DNA of 6,959 nt, taken from positions 1 to 6,959 of the forward strand of contig JAGGZG010000359.1 of assembly GCA_021162125.1 (NCBI GenBank). Direction: 5' to 3'. The first letter of the stretch is position 1; each line of letters opens with the position of its first letter. Shown here in pieces: positions 1 through 5,716 of this stretch. The stretch is from Anaerolineae bacterium (GTDB lineage Bacteria > Chloroflexota > Anaerolineae > JACIWR01). Made by a program: the position numbers and the translations under genes. The notes below the pieces were generated by a model. The model did not search any database, was not told where the DNA came from, and worked only from the letters and a program-made list of their open reading frames with translations.

Positions 1-2
1 AG

Positions 3-122
3 CTCCACCTCACGCTCGACCCGACGGGGCGCTTCGCCTGGTCACGCTGGGAGGTCAGCGTCCGGCCCTGGCCCACGGTGCCCGGCCTCCCTCCACGTGG
101 GGCCGATAGCCACGGGCCGTGA
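3..122 (+). CDS. Possible 3' end of a plus-strand gene (partial, product unknown)
   Basis: The frame is open from the left window edge to a TGA at 120-122 and reads LHLTLDPTGRFAWSRWEVSV followed by RPWPTVPGLPPRGADSHGP. Nearly every codon in the first thirty ends in G or C, as expected for real coding sequence in such GC-rich DNA, and the amino-acid mix (regular aromatic, hydrophobic and charged residues) looks protein-like. It converges with and overlaps the 3' end of the minus-strand nucleotidyltransferase-like gene by 68 bases. I recognise no family. It could equally be chance in GC-rich DNA, since only 39 codons are visible and the start lies outside the window. Confidence 0.25.
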   Translation, partial: LHLTLDPTGRFAWSRWEVSVRPWPTVPGLPPRGADSHGP

Positions 123-519
123 GCGCGTCCAGCCAGCGCGGCGCGTCCTGCGGCCGGATCAGCAGGTCGAGGTCGCCGTAGGGCCGCAGCAGCGGGCCGG
201 GGTAGGATTCGGCGGCCAGGGAGCCCTTTACGATCACCGCCGGGGCGTCCATGGCCTTCGCCAGTTCCCCCAACATGCGCAGCGCCCGCAGGGCCCGCGC
301 CTGCCAGGCGGCGGTGGCGTAGCCCTCCTGGCGGGCCGCCGCCAGCACCGGCGCGGGCAGCGTCCAGCCGCGGCGCTCTGCCCGCCAGGGCAGCAGGAGC
401 AGCAGGCGTTGCGCGCGTGCCCACCGTATCAGCGACTCGGGTGGCAGCGCGCTCTGGCCAGTGCGCCAGAAACCAAGGGCGGCGTCAGCCTGCAGCGTTG
501 CCCGCCGTGCCAGCGCCAT
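55..519 (-). CDS. Short nucleotidyltransferase-fold protein (NTP_transf_5-like), possibly truncated
   Basis: This 154-residue protein resembles the N-terminal and central part of the uncharacterised nucleotidyltransferase family (Pfam NTP_transf_5, PF14907). Visible motifs are VIVKG at about 95-99 (family Lys-Gly motif) and RPYGDLDLLI at 112-121, the G-x-D-x-D strand that would hold two metal-binding aspartates (D116, D118), followed by a helix ending in ARGYRP at 135-140. Family members are usually clearly longer, with further conserved blocks after the Gly-Tyr; here the protein stops 14 residues later, so it may be truncated or degenerate. The ATG at 519 overlaps the end of pglF by 35 bases and has only a weak G-rich upstream sequence. 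The open frame runs back to 663, but that part is antiparallel-free overlap with pglF in another frame and looks non-coding. Substrate and role are unknown; its position suggests a link to the glycan pathway. Confidence 0.6.
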   Translation of the reverse strand: MALARRATLQADAALGFWRTGQSALPPESLIRWARAQRLLLLLPWRAERRGWTLPAPVLAAARQEGYATAAWQARALRALRMLGELAKAMDAPAVIVKGSLAAESYPGPLLRPYGDLDLLIRPQDAPRWLDALTARGYRPHVEGGRAPWARAGR

Positions 520-2467
520 TGGACGCCCTGGGGGCTGCCTCCGCAGTTGTATCTCCCAGCACCCGCGGTCCGGCTGTGTTCCCCAGCTCGGCCGCGCACT
601 CCGGGACCAGCGCGTGCAGCAGACGGAAGACCGTAGCCTGGTCGCCCGCCTCGGCAGCACCAAGCAGACGCGTCACCATAGGCTCAAGTCCGTCGTCGGG
701 CAAAGCCCCGTTGCGGCAGATGAAGATCTTCTGATGGGCCGTCCGCCCGTACTCCTCGTCCTCGAGGAACAGCTCCTCGAAGAGCTTCTCGCCGGGGCGC
801 AGGCCGGTGAACTGGATCTCAATATCCTTGCCCTCCTCCAGGCCAGCGAGCCTGATCATCTCGCGGGCCAGGTCCACGATCTTGATCGGCTTGCCCATGT
901 CCAGCACGAAAATCTCCCCGCCCCTGCCCAGCGCTGCCGCCTGCAGGACGAGCCCTACAGCCTCTGGGATCGTCATGAAGTAGCGCCGCACCTCGGGATG
1001 GGTGACGGTGATGGGGCCACCCTTGCGGATCTGCTCCTGGAAGCGCGGCACGACGCTGCCCCGGCTGCCCAGCACATTGCCGAAGCGCACGGCCACATAG
1101 CGGTGGCCACTGCGGGCCGCTGCCAGCTGGACCAGCTTCTCCGCCACGCGCTTGGTCGCCCCCATCACGCTGGTGGGGTTGACCGCCTTGTCGGTGGAGA
1201 TCATCACGAAGTTGGGGCAACCGGCGGCCTCCGCTGCGCGCAGCAGGTTCCATGTCCCGCCGACGTTGTTGGTGACTGCCTCCTCGGGGTTGGTTTCCAT
1301 CAGAGGCACATGCTTGTGCGCTGCGGCGTGAAAGATGAAGTCGGGCCGATAATGGGTCAGGATGCGGGCGATCCGCGCCGCGTCGCGGGTATCGGCGATC
1401 ACCGGCAACACGGGGACATTGGGGAAACGCTCGCGCAGCTCGTTGTGGATGTAGAACACCGACGTCTCGCCATGGCCCAACAGCAGGAGCAGGGCAGGGC
1501 CGGAGGCGGCGATCTGGCGGCAGAGCTCCGACCCAATGGAGCCGCCGGCGCCGGTCACCAGCACGGTCCGCCCCGACAACAACGTCCGTACGGCCGAGAT
1601 GTCAGTACGGACCGGAACCCGTGCCAACAGATCTTCCACCGCCACAGGACGGAAGCGCTGCAGCTTGACCTGGTTATCCAGCAGCTCGCGTATGCCGGGT
1701 AAGGTTAAGGCCTGCACCCTAGCCGCGCGGCAATGCCCTACGATAGCGCGCATCTGGTCTGCCGTGGCGCTAGGAATGGCGATCAATACCTCTGCAATCC
1801 CGTGGGCCTTTGCCAGCCGTGGGATGTTGGACGTGGACCCCAGGACGGGCACCCCCTGGATCCAGAGACCATGCTTGTTGGGGTCGTCATCCACGAAGCC
1901 CACTGCCACCAGCCCAAGCTGGGGGTTCTTTTGGATCTCGCGCATCACCGACCAGCCGGCATCGCCAGCCCCGGCGATCAGGACGCGCTTGCCGTTCCCG
2001 GCGCGTCGATGCTGGCGGTGGAGACGGTAGTATTCGAGGGCCCGGAGCACAGCCCGAGGGAAGGCCAGCGCAGAGGCGGTAAGGAAGAGAGCGATGACCG
2101 GCACCGAGCGCGGGGCCGTGGGCAGGCCGGCGAGCTGGGTGAAGGCGAAGGTGGCGGTGGTCGTGAGGATCTGGGCGACAAGGACGGCCAGGCCAATGAC
2201 GATGACCTCGGGGAGACTGGCGAAGAGCCAGTAGCGGGCGTAGCCACGCAGCAGGGCGAAGGCACCGATCGTCACCACGGTGCTGACGGCGGCGAAGACG
2301 GCCGCCGTCAGTCGATACTGGCCGAGCGCCAGACTCTCCAGCCGACAGACGAAGGCGGCGTAGGCGGCGAGGGGGAGCAAAAGTACATCCATGATCAGCA
2401 GATGGCGGTTGCGCACGCGACGTGCGATGCGGATCATCTGCTGCCACAGACGCTGGCGACGTGTCAC
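485..2467 (-). CDS. pglF: Membrane-anchored UDP-GlcNAc 4,6-dehydratase (PglF/WbpM/CapD family)
   Basis: A 660-residue SDR-type enzyme that should convert UDP-GlcNAc to UDP-2-acetamido-2,6-dideoxy-4-hexulose, first step of bacillosamine synthesis, at the inner face of the membrane. Four hydrophobic segments lie at about 22-43, 53-75, 84-109 and 121-141. A first Rossmann-like domain follows (GAGDAG at 166-171), then the catalytic domain with the NAD-binding loop GAGGSIGSE at 306-314, HAAAHKHVPLME at 380-391 and RFGNVLGSRG near 461-470. The catalytic stretch STDKAVNPTSVMGATK (424-439) has Met435 where ordinary SDRs have Tyr, with T425-D426-K427; this is the known PglF/WbpM arrangement. The tail after about residue 623 is Ala/Gly-rich and not typical of the family. 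The GTG at 2467 is chosen because AAGGAGG sits five bases upstream; the frame could also start at ATG 2506 or GTG 2539. It follows pglE by 123 bases. Confidence 0.92.
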   Translation of the reverse strand: MTRRQRLWQQMIRIARRVRNRHLLIMDVLLLPLAAYAAFVCRLESLALGQYRLTAAVFAAVSTVVTIGAFALLRGYARYWLFASLPEVIVIGLAVLVAQILTTTATFAFTQLAGLPTAPRSVPVIALFLTASALAFPRAVLRALEYYRLHRQHRRAGNGKRVLIAGAGDAGWSVMREIQKNPQLGLVAVGFVDDDPNKHGLWIQGVPVLGSTSNIPRLAKAHGIAEVLIAIPSATADQMRAIVGHCRAARVQALTLPGIRELLDNQVKLQRFRPVAVEDLLARVPVRTDISAVRTLLSGRTVLVTGAGGSIGSELCRQIAASGPALLLLLGHGETSVFYIHNELRERFPNVPVLPVIADTRDAARIARILTHYRPDFIFHAAAHKHVPLMETNPEEAVTNNVGGTWNLLRAAEAAGCPNFVMISTDKAVNPTSVMGATKRVAEKLVQLAAARSGHRYVAVRFGNVLGSRGSVVPRFQEQIRKGGPITVTHPEVRRYFMTIPEAVGLVLQAAALGRGGEIFVLDMGKPIKIVDLAREMIRLAGLEEGKDIEIQFTGLRPGEKLFEELFLEDEEYGRTAHQKIFICRNGALPDDGLEPMVTRLLGAAEAGDQATVFRLLHALVPECAAELGNTAGPRVLGDTTAEAAPRASNGAGTAGNAAG

Positions 2468-2536
2468 AACTTCCTCCTTTTGGGATAGATGTTCAGGGAC
2501 TGTCATGGGCGTGTCCGGTGACCCTGTGTCACAACT
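2461..2536. repeat. Direct repeat of 11 bases flanking the pglF leader
   Basis: GTGTCACAACT (plus strand) occurs at 2461-2471 and again at 2526-2536, 65 bases apart. The first copy contains the pglF GTG start codon. Next to the second copy are the perfect palindrome TCACGTGA (2536-2543) and the inverted pair GTGAC/GTCAC (2518-2522 and 2528-2532). Together with the flanking bases these elements fill much of the 123-base space between pglE and pglF. They could be protein-binding half-sites or an RNA structure near the start; no known operator is recognised. Confidence 0.5.
2473..2479 (-). promoter_or_regulatory. Ribosome binding site deciding the pglF start
   Basis: The minus strand reads AAGGAGG, then AAGTT, then GTG (start at 2467). 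This near-perfect Shine-Dalgarno sequence with a five-base spacer favours the GTG over the upstream in-frame ATG at 2506 and GTG at 2539, neither of which has a comparable site. Confidence 0.8.
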
Positions 2537-2590
2537 CACGTGACCTTCGGGTAGGTGAGACCTGTGCGGGGCTGTGAACCAGCGGGGGCA

Positions 2591-3697
2591 CTACGCTACG
2601 GCCGCCTCCAGCGCGGTGACGCCCGCTTCGACCTCCGTCGAGCTCATGTTGTTGTGGAACGGTAGCGCGAGCGTGCGGCGGGCGATCGATTCGGTCACCG
2701 GCAGGGTGCCCGTCAGATCGCCCAACATCTGGCGAATGTAGGGCTGCGTGTGGATGGGGGCGAAGTAGCCACGGGTGGGGATCCCGCGCCTGGCCATCTG
2801 CTCAATGACCGCGTCACGCTCCAGGCCTTCGGCCAGCGTCACCACGTAGACGAACCAACTCATCCGCACGTGAGGCTTGACGACCGGCGGTCGCACCCAG
2901 TCCAGCCCGTCCAGGCGCTCCGTGTACATGCGCGCCACCTGGGCGCGCTTGCGCAGGAACGTCTCCAACCGCTGGAACTGGCTCAGCCCCAGTGCGGCGG
3001 ACATCTCATCCATGCGGTAATTGTAGCCCAGCCGCACGTGCTCCAGCCAGGCACCCATCGCGGCCCGTCCCTGGTTGCGCATACTGCGGCACAGTGCAGC
3101 GATCTCGTCGTCATCGGTGACGATGATGCCGCCCTCTCCTGTGGTCATCTGCTTGTTGGGATAGAAGGCGAAGGTCGCTGCGTCGCCGAACTGGCCGAGC
3201 TTGCGTCCCCTGTACTCCGCGCCCAGCGCCTCGCAGGCGTCATCAATGATCTTAAGGCCGTATTGCTCCGCGACATTCAAGATCGCGTCCCACTCGGCTG
3301 GATGGCCAAACACATCCACGGCCATAATCGCTTTGGTGTGTGGGGTCACCTTGCGGGCCAGGTCCTGTGGATCGAGGTTGTAGGTCTCCGGCTCGACATC
3401 GACGAAGACTGGCGTGACGCGCTCGAAAAGAAGCGCATTGACGCTGGCGGCGAAGGTGAAGGAGGGGACCAGAACCTCATCGCCGGGCCCCAGCCCAAGC
3501 GCGCGCACCAGCAGATGGAGCGCTGAGGTGCCCGAATTAACGGCGACCGCGTGATGGACACCGACGTAGTTGGCCAGTGCTTCCTCGAAGGCCCGCGTCC
3601 TGGGCCCCAGCGCCAGGCGGCCGGAGCGCAGGACATCAACCACAGCCTGGATGTCATCCTCGTTGAGGTCGGGTGAGGACATGGGAATCATTGGCAT
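2591..3697 (-). CDS. pglE: PLP-dependent sugar aminotransferase (DegT/DnrJ/EryC1/StrS family, PglE-like)
   Basis: A 368-residue aminotransferase, about the usual family length (PglE and relatives are 360-390). It should use glutamate and PLP to aminate the 4-keto group made by PglF, in the cytoplasm. Family landmarks: phosphate-binding NSGTSAL at about 54-60; PSFTFAAS at 78-85; IIDDACEALGA at 150-160, where D153 would contact the pyridine nitrogen; FYPNKQMTTGEGG at 178-190 with K182 as the Schiff-base lysine; GYNYRMDEMSAALG at 224-237; and HTQPY near 316-320. The ATG at 3697 follows GGAGGT; another ATG at 3691 is also well placed, and an upstream TTG at 3712 lies ahead of the ribosome site and is rejected. 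The substrate is inferred from pglF and pglD on either side; by sequence alone a perosamine-type or other 4-aminotransferase would also fit. Confidence 0.88.
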   Translation of the reverse strand: MPMIPMSSPDLNEDDIQAVVDVLRSGRLALGPRTRAFEEALANYVGVHHAVAVNSGTSALHLLVRALGLGPGDEVLVPSFTFAASVNALLFERVTPVFVDVEPETYNLDPQDLARKVTPHTKAIMAVDVFGHPAEWDAILNVAEQYGLKIIDDACEALGAEYRGRKLGQFGDAATFAFYPNKQMTTGEGGIIVTDDDEIAALCRSMRNQGRAAMGAWLEHVRLGYNYRMDEMSAALGLSQFQRLETFLRKRAQVARMYTERLDGLDWVRPPVVKPHVRMSWFVYVVTLAEGLERDAVIEQMARRGIPTRGYFAPIHTQPYIRQMLGDLTGTLPVTESIARRTLALPFHNNMSSTEVEAGVTALEAAVA

Positions 3698-3700
3698 GTT

Positions 3701-3706
3701 ACCTCC
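3701..3706 (-). promoter_or_regulatory. Ribosome binding site of pglE
   Basis: The minus strand reads GGAGGT, three bases before the ATG at 3697 and nine before the ATG at 3691. Spacing slightly favours neither, so initiation at either or both is possible; the difference is two residues. It rules out the TTG at 3712, whose reading frame passes through this site. Confidence 0.7.
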
Positions 3707-3729
3707 AGTCAAGTCGAGTCATCAGTGAA

Positions 3730-3770
3730 GCCGCACGGACTGTGCTGCGGCACTGGCCCCTAAAAGTGCC
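3730..3770. repeat. Two overlapping inverted repeats in the pglD-pglE spacer
   Basis: GCCGCA (3730-3735) pairs with TGCGGC (3746-3751), and GGCACT (3749-3754) pairs with AGTGCC (3765-3770); each gives a six-base stem with a ten-base loop. The stems share three bases (3749-3751), so both cannot form fully at once. They lie in the 87-base gap between the stop of pglD and the start of pglE, one of the two substantial spacers in an otherwise tightly packed block. No U-run follows on the minus strand, so this is not a classic terminator; an mRNA processing or stability element or weak attenuator is possible. Confidence 0.45.
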
Positions 3771-3784
3771 AATCTCGCGTATGG

Positions 3785-4417
3785 CTACTCCCCCAAAATC
3801 CTGACCACCTTAGCCGGCACGCCTACGACCAGCGTCTTGTCAGGAACATCTCTTACCACCGTGCCCCCGGCGCCCACCACCGCCCAGGTCCCAATGTGCT
3901 GGTTGGGAACAACGCTGCTGCCGATGCCCAGGAAAGCCCCTTCCCCTACGTGAACGGCTCCAGCAAGGTGAGCCCCGGGCGTAATGTGAGCAAATGGGCC
4001 AATGGTACAGTCATGGTCTACCGTACAGCCGGTGTTCAGGATGGTATGCTCACCAATAACCACATCTGGCTGGATCACCACTCCGGCAAACACAACCGCG
4101 CCAGGAGCGATCTCGACCGAAGAGTGTATCTGTGCGGCTGGATGGACAACGGACATCCATTCCAGGCTCTCAAAGCGTTCAGCAATGCTTTTGCGTGTTC
4201 TGTTGTCACCTATTGCTATGACAAAGGGGCCTCTCTCTTTGTAGTTCAGAGCCTGCTCAATGGACCCAAGAACTGGAACACCCAGTACAGACCTTCCCTG
4301 CCTGTTCGGATCATCATCGAACACCCCGGCTACCCGGTGCCCGGCGGACCGGAGGGTTGCGACGACCACCTTTGCATGCCCTCCTCCGCCAATCAGGAAC
4401 ACGCCATCAGGTTTCAC
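3785..4417 (-). CDS. pglD: UDP-4-amino-sugar N-acetyltransferase (PglD/NeuD family, left-handed beta-helix)
   Basis: A 210-residue acetyl-CoA-dependent enzyme expected to N-acetylate the 4-amino group produced by PglE, giving UDP-diacetylbacillosamine. The N-terminal Rossmann-like domain has the sugar-nucleotide loop IGGGGHAK at 9-16 and GVFDDDP at 31-37. From about residue 92 the chain becomes a hexapeptide-repeat helix. The active-site stretch is VDHDCTIGPFAHITPG (133-148), with H135 matching the catalytic base of Campylobacter PglD (His125) and H144 matching its second conserved histidine. The C-terminus, VVGVPAKVVR, is typical. Start is GTG at 4417, overlapping the pglC stop as GTGA, with GAGGGA just upstream on the minus strand, which suggests translational coupling. 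Length agrees with PglD (about 195-215). The acyl donor could differ (for example formyl or butyryl), but acetyl is most likely. Confidence 0.9.
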   Translation of the reverse strand: MKPDGVFLIGGGGHAKVVVATLRSAGHRVAGVFDDDPNRQGRSVLGVPVLGSIEQALNYKERGPFVIAIGDNRTRKSIAERFESLEWMSVVHPAAQIHSSVEIAPGAVVFAGVVIQPDVVIGEHTILNTGCTVDHDCTIGPFAHITPGAHLAGAVHVGEGAFLGIGSSVVPNQHIGTWAVVGAGGTVVRDVPDKTLVVGVPAKVVRILGE

Positions 4418-5031
4418 CGCGATCCCTCAAACTCGGGCATTGTGACGTGCCCCTCCGAGGTTATGCCTTCGCGCCGAAGCACCTTCCACAGAGTGAGGGT
4501 CAGAATTTTCAGGTCCAACCACAGGTTACAGTGATCTACATACCACACGTCCAGCTTGAACTTCTCTTCCCAGGTTAGGGCATTGCGGCCGTTGACCTGC
4601 GCCCAACCAGTGATGCCGGGCTTCACCTCGTGTCGTCGCGCTTGCTCTGGGGTGTAGCGTTCCAGGTACTCCATAAGCAAAGGACGGGGTCCCACCAGGC
4701 TCATATCCCCTTTTAGCACGTTCCACAGCTCAGGCAGCTCATCCAGGCTGGTGCTGCGCAAGAAGTGGCCAAATCGAGTGAGACGCTGTTCGTCGGGCAG
4801 CAGGTGGTCGTGCTCGTCGCGTGCGTTGGTCATAGTACGGAATTTGTAGATGGTGAAGGGTTTGCCGTGCAAGCCGGGCCGCTGCTGGCGAAAGAGCACC
4901 GGCGCGCCCAGGGTTAGGCGGACAAGGAGGGCGATGAGTGCCATAAGAGGCGAGATCGCCGTCAACGCAATCGCGCTTATAATGACATCGAAGAACCTTT
5001 TGCCTTTCTGCTCCCACCACCTGAATCTCAT
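4414..5031 (-). CDS. pglC: Monotopic phosphoglycosyl transferase (PglC-type bacterial sugar transferase)
   Basis: A 205-residue enzyme of the bacterial sugar transferase family (PF02397) in its minimal, PglC-like form, without the extra membrane helices of WbaP/WcaJ. It should transfer phospho-bacillosamine from the UDP-sugar to undecaprenyl phosphate at the cytoplasmic face, committing the sugar to glycan assembly. The N-terminal hydrophobic segment (about 13-38) contains S27-P28, the helix-breaking pair that makes this a re-entrant membrane helix in PglC. The catalytic stretch is SLDELPELWNVLKGDMSLVG (95-114), with the Asp-Glu dyad D97-E98; GPRP follows at 114-117, then KPGITGWAQVNGR (137-149). 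The ATG at 5031 overlaps the preceding stop as ATGA and has AAGGAG four bases upstream. Sugar specificity for bacillosamine rests on neighbouring pglD, pglE and pglF; the family also handles other sugars. Confidence 0.92.
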   Translation of the reverse strand: MRFRWWEQKGKRFFDVIISAIALTAISPLMALIALLVRLTLGAPVLFRQQRPGLHGKPFTIYKFRTMTNARDEHDHLLPDEQRLTRFGHFLRSTSLDELPELWNVLKGDMSLVGPRPLLMEYLERYTPEQARRHEVKPGITGWAQVNGRNALTWEEKFKLDVWYVDHCNLWLDLKILTLTLWKVLRREGITSEGHVTMPEFEGSR

Positions 5032-5693
5032 GAATCTCCTTCGTTTGGTAGAAGGCGTCGCTTGATGATGCGAGCGGGAACGCCCACGGCGGTCACATCG
5101 CTGGGGAGGTCTTGGGTGACCACGGCATTGGCTCCAACAATGGCTCTACATCCGACAGAGACGCCGGGCAACACGGAAGCTCCTGTGCCAATGAATGCCT
5201 GGTCCCCAATATGGGAAGCTCCCCCCAGCGTTGCTCTTGGACAAAGCTGCGCGCCTGAGCCGACAATGCTATCATGCCCCACCACGGCTCCAATACTGAC
5301 AATGACATTGTCGCCCACTGCCGAATCGGCTCCGACGAACGCATGCGGCAGCACCACTGTACCGGACCCGACGCGTGCACCTCGGAGCACTACGGCGGTA
5401 GGATGAACGACTTGGGTCAGGGAGAATCCCATAGTTTCCAGTTGAGTCGCGATAGCGACACGCCGGGCATTGTCCCCAGTAGCGACAATTGCATGCGCGA
5501 GACCGCGTTCCCTCAGCCGCACCATCTCTTCTGACCCTCCCAAGACCACATATCCATACCACACGGTGTCCCGCTTCATCGGGCCATCATCCAGCAGTCC
5601 AGCGATGTGGTAACGGTCGGTGGCCTCAAGCGTTGCCAGGATCACCTTACCATGGCCGCCGGCACCGTAGACTACGATGTCAATGGTGTTCAG
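5028..5693 (-). CDS. Second NeuD/PglD-like sugar O- or N-acyltransferase, apparently CTG-started
   Basis: A 221-residue hexapeptide-repeat acyltransferase with the same two-domain layout as pglD: nucleotide-sugar loop VVYGAGGHGK (7-16), AGLLDDGP (31-38), then a left-handed beta-helix from about 96 ending in AVGVPARIIKRR. The putative catalytic base is H140 in VVGHDSIVGSG. The second histidine conserved in PglD (PFAH in the neighbouring gene) is Gln here (SGAQLCP), so substrate or acyl donor probably differs. No ATG or GTG precedes the essential GAGGHGK loop in frame; the first GTG (5645) would delete it. The best start is CTG at 5693, six bases after AAGGGG and overlapping a seven-codon mini-ORF as CTGA; ATT at 5684 is an alternative. 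A single missing A in the AAAAGGGG run would instead join it to ATG 5713. It may modify the same amino sugar, another residue of the glycan, or a non-bacillosamine precursor. Confidence 0.82.
   Translation of the reverse strand: MNTIDIVVYGAGGHGKVILATLEATDRYHIAGLLDDGPMKRDTVWYGYVVLGGSEEMVRLRERGLAHAIVATGDNARRVAIATQLETMGFSLTQVVHPTAVVLRGARVGSGTVVLPHAFVGADSAVGDNVIVSIGAVVGHDSIVGSGAQLCPRATLGGASHIGDQAFIGTGASVLPGVSVGCRAIVGANAVVTQDLPSDVTAVGVPARIIKRRLLPNEGDS
5036..5041 (-). promoter_or_regulatory. Ribosome binding site of pglC
   Basis: AAGGAG on the minus strand lies four bases before the ATG at 5031 and inside the 3' end of the upstream acyltransferase gene. With the ATGA stop/start overlap this is a standard translational-coupling arrangement and fixes the start. 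Confidence 0.75.
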
Positions 5694-5713
5694 GGCAGAC
5701 CCCTTTTGTCCAT
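5690..5713 (-). other. Seven-codon mini-ORF (MDKRGLP) ahead of the second acyltransferase
   Basis: An ATG at 5713 starts three bases after the glycosyltransferase stop (TGA 5719-5717) and ends at TGA 5692-5690, which overlaps the putative CTG start of the acyltransferase. It may be a coupling leader that carries ribosomes from the glycosyltransferase stop to the CTG. Alternatively it is the true start of the acyltransferase, broken by a one-base deletion in the AAAAGGGG run (sequencing error, mutation or slippage). No strong ribosome site precedes it. Confidence 0.3.
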
Positions 5714-5716
5714 GGA

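Noticed and set aside
314..330. Glycosyltransferase inactivation by Asp in place of Glu in the EYMA motif (residue positions, not bases)
   Set aside because: DYMAAG is a common natural variant in WbuB-like GT4 enzymes, and the surrounding motif is intact.
520..663. Longer N-terminus for the nucleotidyltransferase-like protein
   Set aside because: These codons overlap pglF and give an Arg/Ser/Cys-rich peptide unlike the family; the ATG at 519 is a better start.
461..1702. Long plus-strand open frame of 413 codons
   Set aside because: It lies antisense to the well-supported pglF. High GC at third positions removes stops from the opposite strand; the translation is rich in His, Gln and Arg with no recognisable fold.
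1733..2488. Plus-strand open frame of 251 codons opposite the pglF N-terminus
   Set aside because: Low-complexity Gly/Glu/Asp-rich translation, antisense to the membrane domain of pglF; a shadow frame.
2750..3526. Plus-strand open frame of 258 codons
   Set aside because: Antisense to pglE, which carries all aminotransferase motifs; no family features in the translation.
3730..3770. Rho-independent terminator between pglD and pglE
   Set aside because: Stems are only six base pairs and no U-run follows on the minus strand.
3896..4534. Plus-strand open frame of 212 codons
   Set aside because: Antisense to pglD and the end of pglC, both with clear catalytic motifs and coupled start/stop overlaps.
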